From: Bauldia sp965232525 | GTDB lineage: Bacteria > Pseudomonadota > Alphaproteobacteria > Rhizobiales > Kaistiaceae | Direction: 5' to 3' | DNA length: 64,000 nt | NCBI RefSeq assembly: GCF_965232525.1 | Contig: NZ_OZ246980.1 | Span: forward strand, 3,472,001-3,536,000 | Shown: positions 15,737 through 23,955 of the stretch, piece by piece | How the letters are laid out: each line of letters begins with the position of its first letter | Numbering within the stretch: position 1 is the first letter of the stretch | Translations under genes and position numbers: made by a program | Notes under the pieces: generated by a model | What the model was told of the DNA's origin: nothing | The model's database searches: none | The model's input: the letters and a program-made list of their open reading frames with translations, nothing else

Positions 15737-17212
15737 TTACCACCAACGCTCGGGCGTAAACCGGCCGGCCGCTTCCTCGATGACCTGACCCACCCGAAAC
15801 AGCATCGCTTCGTCGAAGGGCCGTCCTATGACTTGGAGCCCCAGCGGCAGCCCATCGTCATCGAGGCCGGCGGGGACTGCGATACCGGGCAGGCCTGCCA
15901 TGTTCACAGTGACCGTAAAGATGTCGTTGAGGTACATCTCGATCGGCGACGATAAAGTCTTCGAGGCTACGCCGAACGCGGCGGTGGGCGTGGCCGGCGT
16001 CAGAATCGCGTCGACTCCGTCGTCGAAAGCCGTTTCGAAATCCCGCTTTATAAGCGCTCGTACCTTCTGCGCTCTCAGGTAATAGGCGTCATAATATCCG
16101 GCCGAGAGGACATAGGTGCCGATCAGCACTCGGCGCTTGACCTCCGTGCCGAACCCTTCCGCACGGGTCTTCTCGTACATCGATATGATGTCATCGCCGG
16201 GAACCCGCAGGCCGTAGCGCACGCCGTCGTAGCGCGCGAGGTTGGATGAGGCTTCCGCGGGAGCAACGATGTAATACGCCGGCAGTGCGTACTTGGTATG
16301 CGGTAGGGAGATATCGACGATTTCGGCGCCGGCGTCCCGGAGCCAGGATTTGCCCTGCTCCCAGATCGTTTCGATCACATGTGGCATTCCGTCCATGCGG
16401 TACTCGCTCGGGATGCCGATCCGCAGACCGCGGACGCTCTCGCCCACAGCGGCTTCGTAGTCGCCCAGCGGCACGTCGGCGCTGGTTGTGTCCTTTTCGT
16501 CGACGCTTGCCATCGACCTCATGAGGATCGCGCTGTCGCGGACCGTTCGGGCGAGCGGTCCGGCCTGATCGAGCGACGAGGCAAAGGCAATGATCCCCCA
16601 ACGGGAACATCGCCCGTAGGTCGGCTTGACACCAACGATTCCGGTGAACGCCGCGGGCTGCCGGATCGAGCCGCCGGTGTCTGTCCCAGTCGCGCCAGCG
16701 CACAACTCGGCGGCAACGGCGGTGGCCGATCCACCCGACGAGCCACCAGGAACCAGCGGTGCATTGGAACCGCCCGATCGCCACGGGTTCACCACCGGAC
16801 CGTAGCAGGATGTCTCGTTGGACGAACCCATTGCGAATTCGTCCATGTTGAGCTTGCCGAGCATGACGGCGCCGTCGGCCCACAGGTTGGATGTGACCGT
16901 CGACTCATAGGTTGGGCGGAACCCATCAAGGATGTGGCTCGCGGCCTGGGCATGAACGCCCTCGGTGCAGAAAAGATCCTTGATGCCGAGCGGCACGCCC
17001 TCCAGCGGCCGCGCCTCGCCGCTTGCGATCCGTGCGTCGGAGTCGGCGGCCATCGTCAACGCCATGTCCGGCGTCTCGGCGACATAGGCATTGAGGGCCC
17101 GGCCGGCCTCCATCGCCGCGAGGTAATCCCCGGTGACCTCGGTCGCGGAAAACGCGCCGGACGCGTAGCCGTCCCGTAGTTCGGCGATTGTCTTTCGGGT
17201 GAGTTCGCTCAT
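15737..17212 (-). CDS. gatA: Asp-tRNA(Asn)/Glu-tRNA(Gln) amidotransferase subunit A
   Basis: 491 residues, standard length for GatA. The amidase-signature catalytic set is present: Lys78 (GIKDLF), the cis-Ser in GGSSGGS (158-159) and the nucleophile Ser182 (GTDTGGSIR). GatA releases ammonia from glutamine, which GatB uses to convert misacylated Glu-tRNA(Gln) or Asp-tRNA(Asn) to the amidated form. It is directly preceded by gatC with 6 nt between them. gatB is not in the adjacent sequence, so the operon here is gatC-gatA only. This agrees with alphaproteobacteria lacking GlnRS. Confidence 0.97.
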   Translation of the reverse strand: MSELTRKTIAELRDGYASGAFSATEVTGDYLAAMEAGRALNAYVAETPDMALTMAADSDARIASGEARPLEGVPLGIKDLFCTEGVHAQAASHILDGFRPTYESTVTSNLWADGAVMLGKLNMDEFAMGSSNETSCYGPVVNPWRSGGSNAPLVPGGSSGGSATAVAAELCAGATGTDTGGSIRQPAAFTGIVGVKPTYGRCSRWGIIAFASSLDQAGPLARTVRDSAILMRSMASVDEKDTTSADVPLGDYEAAVGESVRGLRIGIPSEYRMDGMPHVIETIWEQGKSWLRDAGAEIVDISLPHTKYALPAYYIVAPAEASSNLARYDGVRYGLRVPGDDIISMYEKTRAEGFGTEVKRRVLIGTYVLSAGYYDAYYLRAQKVRALIKRDFETAFDDGVDAILTPATPTAAFGVASKTLSSPIEMYLNDIFTVTVNMAGLPGIAVPAGLDDDGLPLGLQVIGRPFDEAMLFRVGQVIEEAAGRFTPERWW

Positions 17213-17218
17213 GCGGCC

Positions 17219-17506
17219 CTACTCGACCACCTTGGGCACGATGAAGAACGTCTCCTCGCGCGCCGGCGCGTTGGCCAGAACCCGATCCGCCTCATCGCCT
17301 GCCGTGACAGTGTCGGCACGCTTCTTCATGTCCATGGCGACCACCGACGTCATTGGCTCCGCGCCGGAAACGTCGACCTCGTTCAACTGCTCGACGAAAC
17401 CGAGAATGGCGTTCAGATCGCCGGTGAGCGCCTCGGCCTCGTCATTGCCAACCGCAATGCGGGCCAGGCGCGCAACACGCAGCACGGTATCTCTGTCAAC
17501 CGACAT
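17219..17506 (-). CDS. gatC: Asp/Glu-tRNA amidotransferase subunit C
   Basis: 95 residues, normal for GatC. MSVDRDTVLRVARLARIAV opens the conserved helical part, and the C-terminal third (PAREETFFIVPKVVE) carries the V-P-K-V-V-E ending that wraps GatA. It stabilises the GatCAB complex. The frame is open upstream to 17590, but ATG 17506 begins the family's N-terminus and has AGGAAG upstream. First gene of the gatC-gatA unit and divergent from dinB. Confidence 0.95.
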   Translation of the reverse strand: MSVDRDTVLRVARLARIAVGNDEAEALTGDLNAILGFVEQLNEVDVSGAEPMTSVVAMDMKKRADTVTAGDEADRVLANAPAREETFFIVPKVVE

Positions 17507-17649
17507 GGGGAGTTCTTCCTGCAGGGTTGTCGCGGCTATAGCAGAGGCCAATTCCCGCCGGCAAGGCCGTCTCGCGGCTAACGTCGTCAATTGATTGCGG
17601 GTATGATTTGGCTCGATCGCTCGGGAACCACGATCAGGTCACCATCCGA

Positions 17650-18966
17650 ATGTCGCGTGTGACAGAGAAGCCGCTGGACGAACCGCCACCCACCCTCTGT
17701 CGGGACTGCATGAGCAGAGCTGCCTCGCCGGGCGCGCGGTGCCGGACGTGCGGCAGTCCGCGCATCGTCCAGCATCAGGAGCTGCACGATCTGGCGATCG
17801 CCCATCTCGATTGCGATGCTTTCTACGCGGCCATCGAGAAGCGGGACGACCCGAGCCTTGCCGACAAACCGGTGATCATCGGCGGCGGCAAGCGCGGTGT
17901 CGTATCGACCGCCTGCTACGTGGCGCGCATTCGCGGAGTGCGCTCGGCGATGCCGATGTTCAAGGCGCTAAAACTCTGCCCCGACGCCGTTGTCATTCCG
18001 CCCGCGATGGGAAAGTACATCGCTGCTGGAACAGAGGTCCGCACCTTGATGCGCGAACTCACGCCGGCGGTCGAGCCGATATCCATCGACGAGGCGTTCC
18101 TCGATCTCGGTGGAACCGAACGGCTGCATCGCGCGACATCGGCACAATCGCTTGCCCGTCTGGCACGCCGTATTGAGGATGAGATCGGAATTACGGTCTC
18201 GATCGGACTCTCGTTCAACAAGTTCCTCGCCAAGGTCGCATCCGATCTCGACAAGCCGCGTGGCTTCTCGGTGATCGGGAAGGCCGAGGCGATCGACTTC
18301 CTCAAACCGAAACCGGTGAGCCTGATCTGGGGTGTCGGAAAGAAGATGCAGGAGCGCCTCGCCAGGGATGGGATCGAAACGATCGGGGCCTTGCAGCGTA
18401 TGGATGAAGCAGACCTTGCGCGGCGCTATGGATCCATCGGCCTCCGGCTCGCCCGCCTTGCGCGAGCCGACGACAGCCGGAACGTCGACCCGCGCAGCGG
18501 GGCAAAGAGCGTCAGCGCCGAGACGACCCTCGAGAACGACATTGCCGATCCACACGCGCTTCGCGCCATCCTGCGTACCCTGTCCGAGCGCGTATCGCGA
18601 CGGCTGCGCAGGGCCGATCTAGCTGGCGCGACCGTAACGCTCAAGCTCAAATCCGCCGACTTCAAGCTCCGCACGCGGAGCCGCCAGATCGGCGACCCGA
18701 CCCAGCTCGCCGATCGCATCTTCAGCGCCGGCAGTCACATGCTCGACAAGGAAGCCGACGGCACGCTGTTCCGCCTCGTCGGTATCGGCGTGTCAGATTT
18801 CGCCGACCCCGATCTCGCCGACCCCGACGATCTTGTCGACGAGGCAGCGACGAAACGCGCGGCCGCGGAAGCAGCGATGAACCGTATCCGTGATCGCTTC
18901 GGCAATCCGGCAGTGGAGACCGGTCTCGTATTCGGCGAGAAGAAGCCTCGCGGTTACGATGGCTGA
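17650..18966 (+). CDS. dinB: DNA polymerase IV (Y family) with N-terminal zinc-finger motif
   Basis: 438 residues from ATG 17650. The Y-family palm is clear: DCDAFYAAIE (residues 54-63) and SIDEAFLD supply the metal-binding acidic residues, GLSFNKFLAKVASDLDKP follows, then the thumb HhH region (IWGVGKKMQERLARDGIETIG) and the little finger. Ahead of the polymerase are Cys17, Cys20, Cys31 and Cys34 as CxxC-x10-CxxC, a probable zinc-binding motif seen in one group of alphaproteobacterial DinB proteins. It performs translesion synthesis. A TTG at 17608 would add 14 residues. I saw no alphaproteobacterial LexA box (GTTC-N7-GTTC) upstream, so SOS control is uncertain. Confidence 0.92.
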   Translation: MSRVTEKPLDEPPPTLCRDCMSRAASPGARCRTCGSPRIVQHQELHDLAIAHLDCDAFYAAIEKRDDPSLADKPVIIGGGKRGVVSTACYVARIRGVRSAMPMFKALKLCPDAVVIPPAMGKYIAAGTEVRTLMRELTPAVEPISIDEAFLDLGGTERLHRATSAQSLARLARRIEDEIGITVSIGLSFNKFLAKVASDLDKPRGFSVIGKAEAIDFLKPKPVSLIWGVGKKMQERLARDGIETIGALQRMDEADLARRYGSIGLRLARLARADDSRNVDPRSGAKSVSAETTLENDIADPHALRAILRTLSERVSRRLRRADLAGATVTLKLKSADFKLRTRSRQIGDPTQLADRIFSAGSHMLDKEADGTLFRLVGIGVSDFADPDLADPDDLVDEAATKRAAAEAAMNRIRDRFGNPAVETGLVFGEKKPRGYDG

Positions 18967-19049
18967 CCGCAGCAAGCATAGCGCACGACTGGGTTTGCCT
19001 TGACCCCGTCAAGCAATTCATAGGATGATAGTCGTTGGGAGGAGACGGC

Positions 19050-19127
19050 ATGGTCAACCGGTCACAAACGCCTAAACGGTGCGGTTCGCCTGTCGTCCAC
19101 GTCAATCGAGAGACCGCTGGTCGATGA
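19050..19127 (+). CDS. Short leader ORF overlapping the ABC ATPase start
   Basis: 25 codons, beginning at ATG 19050 behind the best Shine-Dalgarno of the area (GGGAGGAGA, 19037-19045) and ending at TGA 19125-19127, which overlaps the ATPase ATG (19124-19126) as ATGA. The peptide starts MVNRSQTPKRCGS and has no family. The likeliest role is translational coupling or regulation of the ATPase. Alternatively a sequencing frameshift hides that the ATPase itself starts here. A weak promoter candidate (TTGACC at 19000, TAGGAT at 19021) lies upstream with suboptimal 15-bp spacing. Confidence 0.5.
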   Translation: MVNRSQTPKRCGSPVVHVNRETAGR

Positions 19128-19918
19128 CGACGACGCAGACCGAGACGGATGCGTCGACGACCGATTTCAAGTCGATCGTTCGGCTCGAGAACGTCCAGAA
19201 ATTCTTCGGACCGATTCAGGCGCTTCGCGATATCGACGTCGATATCGCCCGCAATGAGATCGTTGGCCTGATCGGCGACAACGGCGCCGGCAAGTCTACG
19301 CTCATCAAGGTTATGACGGGCGTGCTGGCGCCGACAGCGGGACGCATTTTCGTCCGCGACCGCGAGATCAACCTCGCCGACTATTCTGTTCGGATGGCAC
19401 ACGATCTGTCTATCGAAACTGTCTACCAGGACCGTTCGCTGGCCGACAAACAACCACTGTGGCGGAATTTCTTTGTCGGACGGCAGATCACCAACCGGCT
19501 CGGCTTCATCAACGTAAAGCGCGAGAAAGAGATCGCCGACCAGATTCTCAAGGAGGCGATTGGGTTCCGTGGCGTCGGCATCACCGTGGACTCGACGGTG
19601 GCAAATCTGTCGGGTGGCGAACGCCAGGGCATCGCGATCGGCCGCGCGATGCACTACAACGCCGATCTCATTATTCTCGACGAGCCGACCGTCGCGCTGG
19701 CCGTTGCCGAAGTCCGTAAGGTCCTCGATTTCGTCAGACGAATAAAGGAAAGCGGCCGGGCCTGCATCTACATCGAGCACAACCTCGCCCACGTTCACGA
19801 AGTGGCAGACAGGCTGATCGTTCTCGACCGCGGCAGGATCGTCGCTGAGATACTGCCGAAGAACATGTCAGTGATGGAACTGACCGAGTACCTCATCGAC
19901 ATTCAGCGCGAGGCCTAG
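19124..19918 (+). CDS. Sugar-type ABC importer, ATP-binding protein
   Basis: 264 residues with one complete nucleotide-binding domain: Walker A GDNGAGKST near residue 50, a YQD Q-loop, signature LSGGE, Walker B LIILDEP and an H-loop in IEHNLAHVHEV. It is closest in pattern to the RbsA/XylG ATPases of carbohydrate importers, but those usually fuse two such domains (about 500 residues). Here there is one, so it would work as a homodimer. The start at ATG 19124 has GAGAGA upstream and overlaps the leader ORF stop. First structural gene of a three-gene importer operon. Confidence 0.93.
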   Translation: MTTTQTETDASTTDFKSIVRLENVQKFFGPIQALRDIDVDIARNEIVGLIGDNGAGKSTLIKVMTGVLAPTAGRIFVRDREINLADYSVRMAHDLSIETVYQDRSLADKQPLWRNFFVGRQITNRLGFINVKREKEIADQILKEAIGFRGVGITVDSTVANLSGGERQGIAIGRAMHYNADLIILDEPTVALAVAEVRKVLDFVRRIKESGRACIYIEHNLAHVHEVADRLIVLDRGRIVAEILPKNMSVMELTEYLIDIQREA

Positions 19919-19927
19919 AGGGCGGCA

Positions 19928-21025
19928 ATGGCGAAACCCGGCGCCCCGTCTCTGGTCGATCGGTTCGAGGGCCTCCCGATCATCATCGTGTTCTTCGCTT
20001 TGTTGGCGCTGTTCATGTACACCGCGCCACAGGTTTTCCTTCAGCCGTTCATCTACACGACGTTCCTCTCGACGCTACCGCCCCTCCTGCTCCTCGCCCT
20101 CGGGCTGACATTCGTGATTGGCGCGGGCGAGATCGACCTGTCGTTTCCCGCGATCATCTCGTTTTCGGGATTCACCTTCGCGATCCTGTTCAAGGAATAC
20201 GACCTCGGCTGGCTCGCTGTGATCGTGGCGCTCGCCGCCGGGATCATGGTCGGTTTCCTCAATGGCATCATCATCGCCAAGATCGGCATCCCGTCGTTCA
20301 TCGCGACACTCGGTACTCAGTTCTTCTGGTTCGGCATGGCGACGGTACTGTCGGGCGGAAAGTCATACGCCCTGCGCGGCGCTGACGAGACCTCTGTTTG
20401 GCAGTGGATCGTCGGCCGTCCGTTTGCTGGATCGGAGACAATATGGGTCGGTCAACTGCCGCTCCAGGCGCTATGGACCGCCGTTATCGTTCTGGTGCTG
20501 TGGGCGGTGCTGAAGCGGCACCGGTTTGGCGAGCACGTGCTCTTCATCGGCGACTCGAACGCTGTGTCGCGGGTGGTCGGCATCGATGTCGATCGGGAGA
20601 AGATCAAGGTCTTCACCCTTATGGGCGGGCTGGCGGCCGTCGCCGCCATCATGCTGACGCTGGAGAACAAGAACTTCTTCGGGAACCAGGGGCAAGGTTA
20701 CCTTCTCACCGCGATCGCATCCGTCCTGATCGGTGGAACATCGATCTTCGGCGGTCGGGCCACCGTGATCGGTACCTTTTTCGGCGCGTGCATCATCTTG
20801 ATGATCGAGCCCGCGCTGGTTGCGACCGGTCTGACCGGCGCCTGGGTGCGCACGGTCCAGGGGCTCGTCTTCCTGACCGCGATTGTCTTCTATCTCTATG
20901 TCGACGAACCGCAGCGCCGCGCGGCCTTCTTTGCGCGCATGGGGTGGTCGAGAGGGTTCGGCCGGACCGCCGAAGAAAAAAGTGGCGGTCGGGCTCGACC
21001 GAGCGCGGGCGCGACCCGCCAGTAA
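19928..21025 (+). CDS. Sugar-type ABC importer, permease
   Basis: 365 residues with eight to ten hydrophobic segments, matching the RbsC/BPD_transp_2 inner-membrane permeases. The conserved stretches LTFVIGAGEIDLSFPAI, GFLNGIIIAKIGIPSFIATLGT and GRATVIGTFFGACIILMIEPAL are in the expected order. It partners the ATPase 9 nt upstream and the binding protein downstream. The C-terminal tail after the last helix (residues 335-365) is polar and poorly conserved. Ribose- or other monosaccharide-type substrates are usual for this permease family; the actual solute is not evident. Confidence 0.94.
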   Translation: MAKPGAPSLVDRFEGLPIIIVFFALLALFMYTAPQVFLQPFIYTTFLSTLPPLLLLALGLTFVIGAGEIDLSFPAIISFSGFTFAILFKEYDLGWLAVIVALAAGIMVGFLNGIIIAKIGIPSFIATLGTQFFWFGMATVLSGGKSYALRGADETSVWQWIVGRPFAGSETIWVGQLPLQALWTAVIVLVLWAVLKRHRFGEHVLFIGDSNAVSRVVGIDVDREKIKVFTLMGGLAAVAAIMLTLENKNFFGNQGQGYLLTAIASVLIGGTSIFGGRATVIGTFFGACIILMIEPALVATGLTGAWVRTVQGLVFLTAIVFYLYVDEPQRRAAFFARMGWSRGFGRTAEEKSGGRARPSAGATRQ

Positions 21026-21051
21026 CCACCATGAAAGGGAGAGAGAGCATC

Positions 21052-22038
21052 ATGACACTGAACAAGAAGCTACTCGCGGGCGTCGCTGCCGTGGCCATGA
21101 TCACCAGCGCCGGAACGGCGTATGCCGACAAGATCGGCGACGGACTGGTCATGTACATGCAAATGGGCGGGAACCCGGGTGACGGCGCCACGCTCGCGCG
21201 CCAGACCGGCGCAGCTCAGGCCGCGGATGCCTTCGGCATCGACCTGAAGGAGCAGTTCTCCGCCTGGGCGCCCGAGACGATGATCAACCAGTTCAAGGAA
21301 GCCGTCGCGGCAAAGCCCGACTGCATCCAGATCATGGGGCACCCCGGTAGCACGGCGTTCTATGACCTCGTCGAAGATGCCGTGAACCAGGATATCGTGG
21401 TCACTATCGGCAACTCGCCAATGACCGAACTGCAGACTGACTTCGGCACGACAGGGACTGGCTATGCCGGCGTGAACCTCTATGAGGGCGGAAAACTCAC
21501 TGCCGAGCACATGATCGCTCAAGGTCTTCAGGCCGGCGATAAGGCGATGGTCTACGGTGTCTTCAGCCAGGCCGAGCGCGGCCAATCAGAAAAGGGCTTG
21601 GCCGATACCCTCGAAGGGGCCGGCCTGAACGTCGACCGGCTGGAGATCACCCAGGAAGCCAACTCCGACTCATCGCTCGCCGTGCCGATCCTGACCGCCT
21701 ACATCCAGGCGAACCCGGATCTGAAAGCGATCGGCACCCAGCACGGTGGGATCACCAGCGTACTCGCCGATGTGCTCCAGAAAGCCGGTAAGCAGCCCGG
21801 GGACATCATCGTCGGCGGCATCGACCTGGCGCCGGCGACGATTGACGGGCTGAAGTCTGGCTATGTCTCGGCGACGCTCGACCAGCTCCTGTACTTGCAG
21901 GGCTTCATGCCGGTGTTCCAGTGCGTGATGACCACGAAGTACAAGATGCCCGGCCTGTCGATTAACACCGGCGCAGGTACGGTCACGCCCGACACGATTA
22001 ACGATCTGGTCGAACTGATCGACGCGGGTATTCGCTGA
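21052..22038 (+). CDS. Sugar-type ABC importer, periplasmic binding protein
   Basis: 328 residues. A signal peptide (KKLLAGVAAVAMITSAGTAYA) ends near residue 24. The mature part shows the two-lobe periplasmic-binding type-1 fold of ribose-like sugar receptors: ETMINQFKEAVAAKPDCIQIMG, then AGVNLYEGGKLTAEHMI and GGIDLAPATIDGLKSGYV. It delivers solute to the permease. The frame stays open far upstream over the permease end, but the signal peptide and GGGAGAGAGAG before ATG 21052 set the start; an ATG at 21031 is less well placed. A terminator follows, closing the operon. Confidence 0.94.
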   Translation: MTLNKKLLAGVAAVAMITSAGTAYADKIGDGLVMYMQMGGNPGDGATLARQTGAAQAADAFGIDLKEQFSAWAPETMINQFKEAVAAKPDCIQIMGHPGSTAFYDLVEDAVNQDIVVTIGNSPMTELQTDFGTTGTGYAGVNLYEGGKLTAEHMIAQGLQAGDKAMVYGVFSQAERGQSEKGLADTLEGAGLNVDRLEITQEANSDSSLAVPILTAYIQANPDLKAIGTQHGGITSVLADVLQKAGKQPGDIIVGGIDLAPATIDGLKSGYVSATLDQLLYLQGFMPVFQCVMTTKYKMPGLSINTGAGTVTPDTINDLVELIDAGIR

Positions 22039-22058
22039 TCCGAACAACACGCCAAGAG

Positions 22059-22091
22059 CGCCGGCGAGGATTCCCCTCGCCGGTGTTTTTT
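22059..22091 (+). terminator. Intrinsic terminator of the ABC importer operon
   Basis: Stem CCGGCGAGG (22061-22069) with CCTCGCCGG (22075-22083), a 5-nt ATTCC loop, one further wobble and one Watson-Crick pair at the base, then six Ts (22086-22091). It lies 21 nt after the stop and just before the end of the convergent MFS gene. Confidence 0.9.
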
Positions 22092-22095
22092 CTGC

Positions 22096-23283
22096 TTACG
22101 CGCCCGAGCCGCGCCGGCGCAACGGCAGCATGGCGAGGATCCCGAGTGCTGGGCCGATCGCCAGCCCGGCCAGAACCAGCGGCCAACCGAACGACGCGGC
22201 CAGGATCGGTGTGACCTGCACAGTGACAATCGTCAGCGCAAAGCCGATCGCGGTCTGGAGGGTCATGAGGCTGCCGGCCAACTCCGGCGGCGCGGCGTCA
22301 GCGACCAGGGCCGAGAATTGCGCAGAGTCCGGGATGACCGTGATCCCCCAGATCATGATCAGAATGAAGGTGAGCCACACCGGTCCGCCGAAAGTCAGAG
22401 CCGTCAGCACCGCCGCGATTCCGCTCAATGCCATCGCGGCAATCGTAACCTCGGCCTTGCCGACCCGATCGGCTGCGGCGCCGGCGAAGACACAGGCGAT
22501 CGCACCCAACGCGATAGCGAGAAACGCCGTGAGCTTTCCCAGAGACTGCGCGGCGTCGGTGTCGATGGTAACGGCAAAGGAGGCCGCCGCCGCCGCGCCG
22601 ATCCAGGCCCACATGGCATAGAGCTCCCACATGTGGCCGAAGTAGCCGAGGTAAGCGTTGCGGATACGCGAGTCTTGCCACGCCAATCTCACAGCAGTCG
22701 GCGTGAAGCGCGGAGAAACCGCGTGATGTGGGCCGAGACCGGCGCAAAGCACCAGCAGCCCGCCAACCCCCGCGAGGACCGATATCGCCAGAACCGTCGG
22801 CCGCCAGGCTACGCCACCCAGAAAGGCGGCGAGGTATGGCAGACTACTGCCCAGCGTCAGCGCACCGACAATCAGGCTGACCAACAGACCACGGTCACGC
22901 GTCCCCCACCCTACCGCGATTTTCATGCCGACCGGATAGACGCCGGCAAGCAAGGCGCCGGTGGCAAAGCGCGCCGCAATCGCTGCGTCGCCGCCGATCG
23001 GGGTGATCAGCAATACCGCGTTGGCGAAAGCCGCCAGCAGTGCCGAGGCGGCGACGACACGGCGCGGGTCATAACGATCGGCAATGCCGCTGGTGGCGAC
23101 GGCTAGGGCGCCTGCAACAAAGCCCGCCTGCACCGCGCTCGAAAGCAGAGCTTGCCGGGCTGGGGTGATCGCCACTTCGCGGACCATGTCAGGCAGCACT
23201 GCCGCCGACGTGAACCACAGGCTCATCGCCGCCATTTCGGCGACGATGACGAGAGCGATCGATGAGCGTTTTGATGAGGTCAT
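22096..23283 (-). CDS. MFS transporter
   Basis: About 395 residues with twelve predicted spans. The first helix, IALVIVAEMAAMSLWFTSAAVLPDM, and the loop GIADRYDPRRVV after TM2 (a version of the G-x-x-x-D-R-x-G-R-R signature) mark a major facilitator. The HMWELYAMWAWIGAA segment near mid-protein recurs in a group of proteobacterial MFS proteins with no assigned substrate. ATG 23283 begins just before the first helix but lacks a clear Shine-Dalgarno; GTG 23328, with AGGTC upstream, is an alternative that adds 15 residues. Divergent from the secreted-repeat gene. Confidence 0.88.
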   Translation of the reverse strand: MTSSKRSSIALVIVAEMAAMSLWFTSAAVLPDMVREVAITPARQALLSSAVQAGFVAGALAVATSGIADRYDPRRVVAASALLAAFANAVLLITPIGGDAAIAARFATGALLAGVYPVGMKIAVGWGTRDRGLLVSLIVGALTLGSSLPYLAAFLGGVAWRPTVLAISVLAGVGGLLVLCAGLGPHHAVSPRFTPTAVRLAWQDSRIRNAYLGYFGHMWELYAMWAWIGAAAAASFAVTIDTDAAQSLGKLTAFLAIALGAIACVFAGAAADRVGKAEVTIAAMALSGIAAVLTALTFGGPVWLTFILIMIWGITVIPDSAQFSALVADAAPPELAGSLMTLQTAIGFALTIVTVQVTPILAASFGWPLVLAGLAIGPALGILAMLPLRRRGSGA

Positions 23284-23473
23284 GAGGGTGGCATACAGCA
23301 CGAGTGAGGGTCTTGGCCTTCCGATCACGCAACGGATGACCTGATCGTGAACAGCTGGGCGTTCCGACGCCTGCGATTTCGGGAATCGGCGGTGAATAAA
23401 CCCATCGCCTCATGTGTCTTATCGCATGGAACGGACGGTTCCGTTTCGCCAAGCACATCTCAAGGAGCTACCG

Positions 23474-23845
23474 ATGAAAACCGCTATCGCATCCTGCGCC
23501 GCTTTTTTCCTTCTCGTTGGCGCGGCCGCCGCCGCACCGGTCACCACTGTGGCCACCGCGAAGGGCGATGTTCTCGCCGGAGAGAACGAGCTAACGCTTT
23601 ACACCTTCCGGAACGATGAAGCCGGGCAATCCAACTGCTACGACGGTTGCGCCACTAACTGGCCGCCGCTCTTTGCCGGCGATGAGGAAGTGGCCGCGGA
23701 GCCCTACTCGATCATCGTACGCAACGACGGCACCAAGCAATGGGCCAAGGACGGCATGCCGCTCTATTTCTGGATCAACGACACCAAGAAGGGCGACATC
23801 ACCGGAGATGGCGTGAACGGCGTTTGGGATCTCGCCCGCCCCTGA
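23474..23845 (+). CDS. Secreted-repeat protein (COG4315/PF03640 type)
   Basis: 123 residues. The signal peptide ends near AAAAA at residues 18-22. Two related units follow: LTLYTFRNDEAGQSNCYDGCATNWPPL and a KQWAKDGMPLYFWINDTKKGDITG stretch ending GVWDLARP. This is the small extracytoplasmic family annotated as a predicted lipoprotein with conserved Y/H-x-x-x-x-D and C-x-x-x-C-x-x-x-W-P-P features. No lipobox is seen, so it is probably periplasmic. Function unknown; such proteins often accompany redox or membrane-stress genes. AAGGAG sets the start; the frame is open upstream of it. Confidence 0.85.
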   Translation: MKTAIASCAAFFLLVGAAAAAPVTTVATAKGDVLAGENELTLYTFRNDEAGQSNCYDGCATNWPPLFAGDEEVAAEPYSIIVRNDGTKQWAKDGMPLYFWINDTKKGDITGDGVNGVWDLARP

Positions 23846-23854
23846 ATCATCAAC

Positions 23855-23883
23855 GTTGCCCGGCGTGTTGCACGCCGGGCAAC
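23855..23883. terminator. Strong hairpin after the secreted-repeat gene, likely terminator
   Basis: 13-bp perfect stem GTTGCCCGGCGTG (23855-23867) with its complement (23871-23883) and a TTG loop, 10 nt after the stop. No T-run follows on either strand, so it may act as an mRNA-stabilising hairpin or assist Rho-dependent ends rather than being a classical intrinsic terminator. Confidence 0.6.
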
Positions 23884-23955
23884 CATCGTTGGAGCAAATC
23901 GGAGACGACAGGAGGGGAAGTCAACGCGCCCTAAGCACCGAGACGCAAACGGCCG

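Noticed and set aside
17507..17649. LexA box between gatC and dinB
   Set aside because: No GTTC-N7-GTTC or GAAC-N7-GAAC pair is present; one GTTC near 17512 has no partner at the right distance.
20398..21051. N-terminal extension of the binding-protein frame over the permease
   Set aside because: The extension overlaps the permease in another frame; the signal peptide and ribosome-binding site fix the start at 21052.
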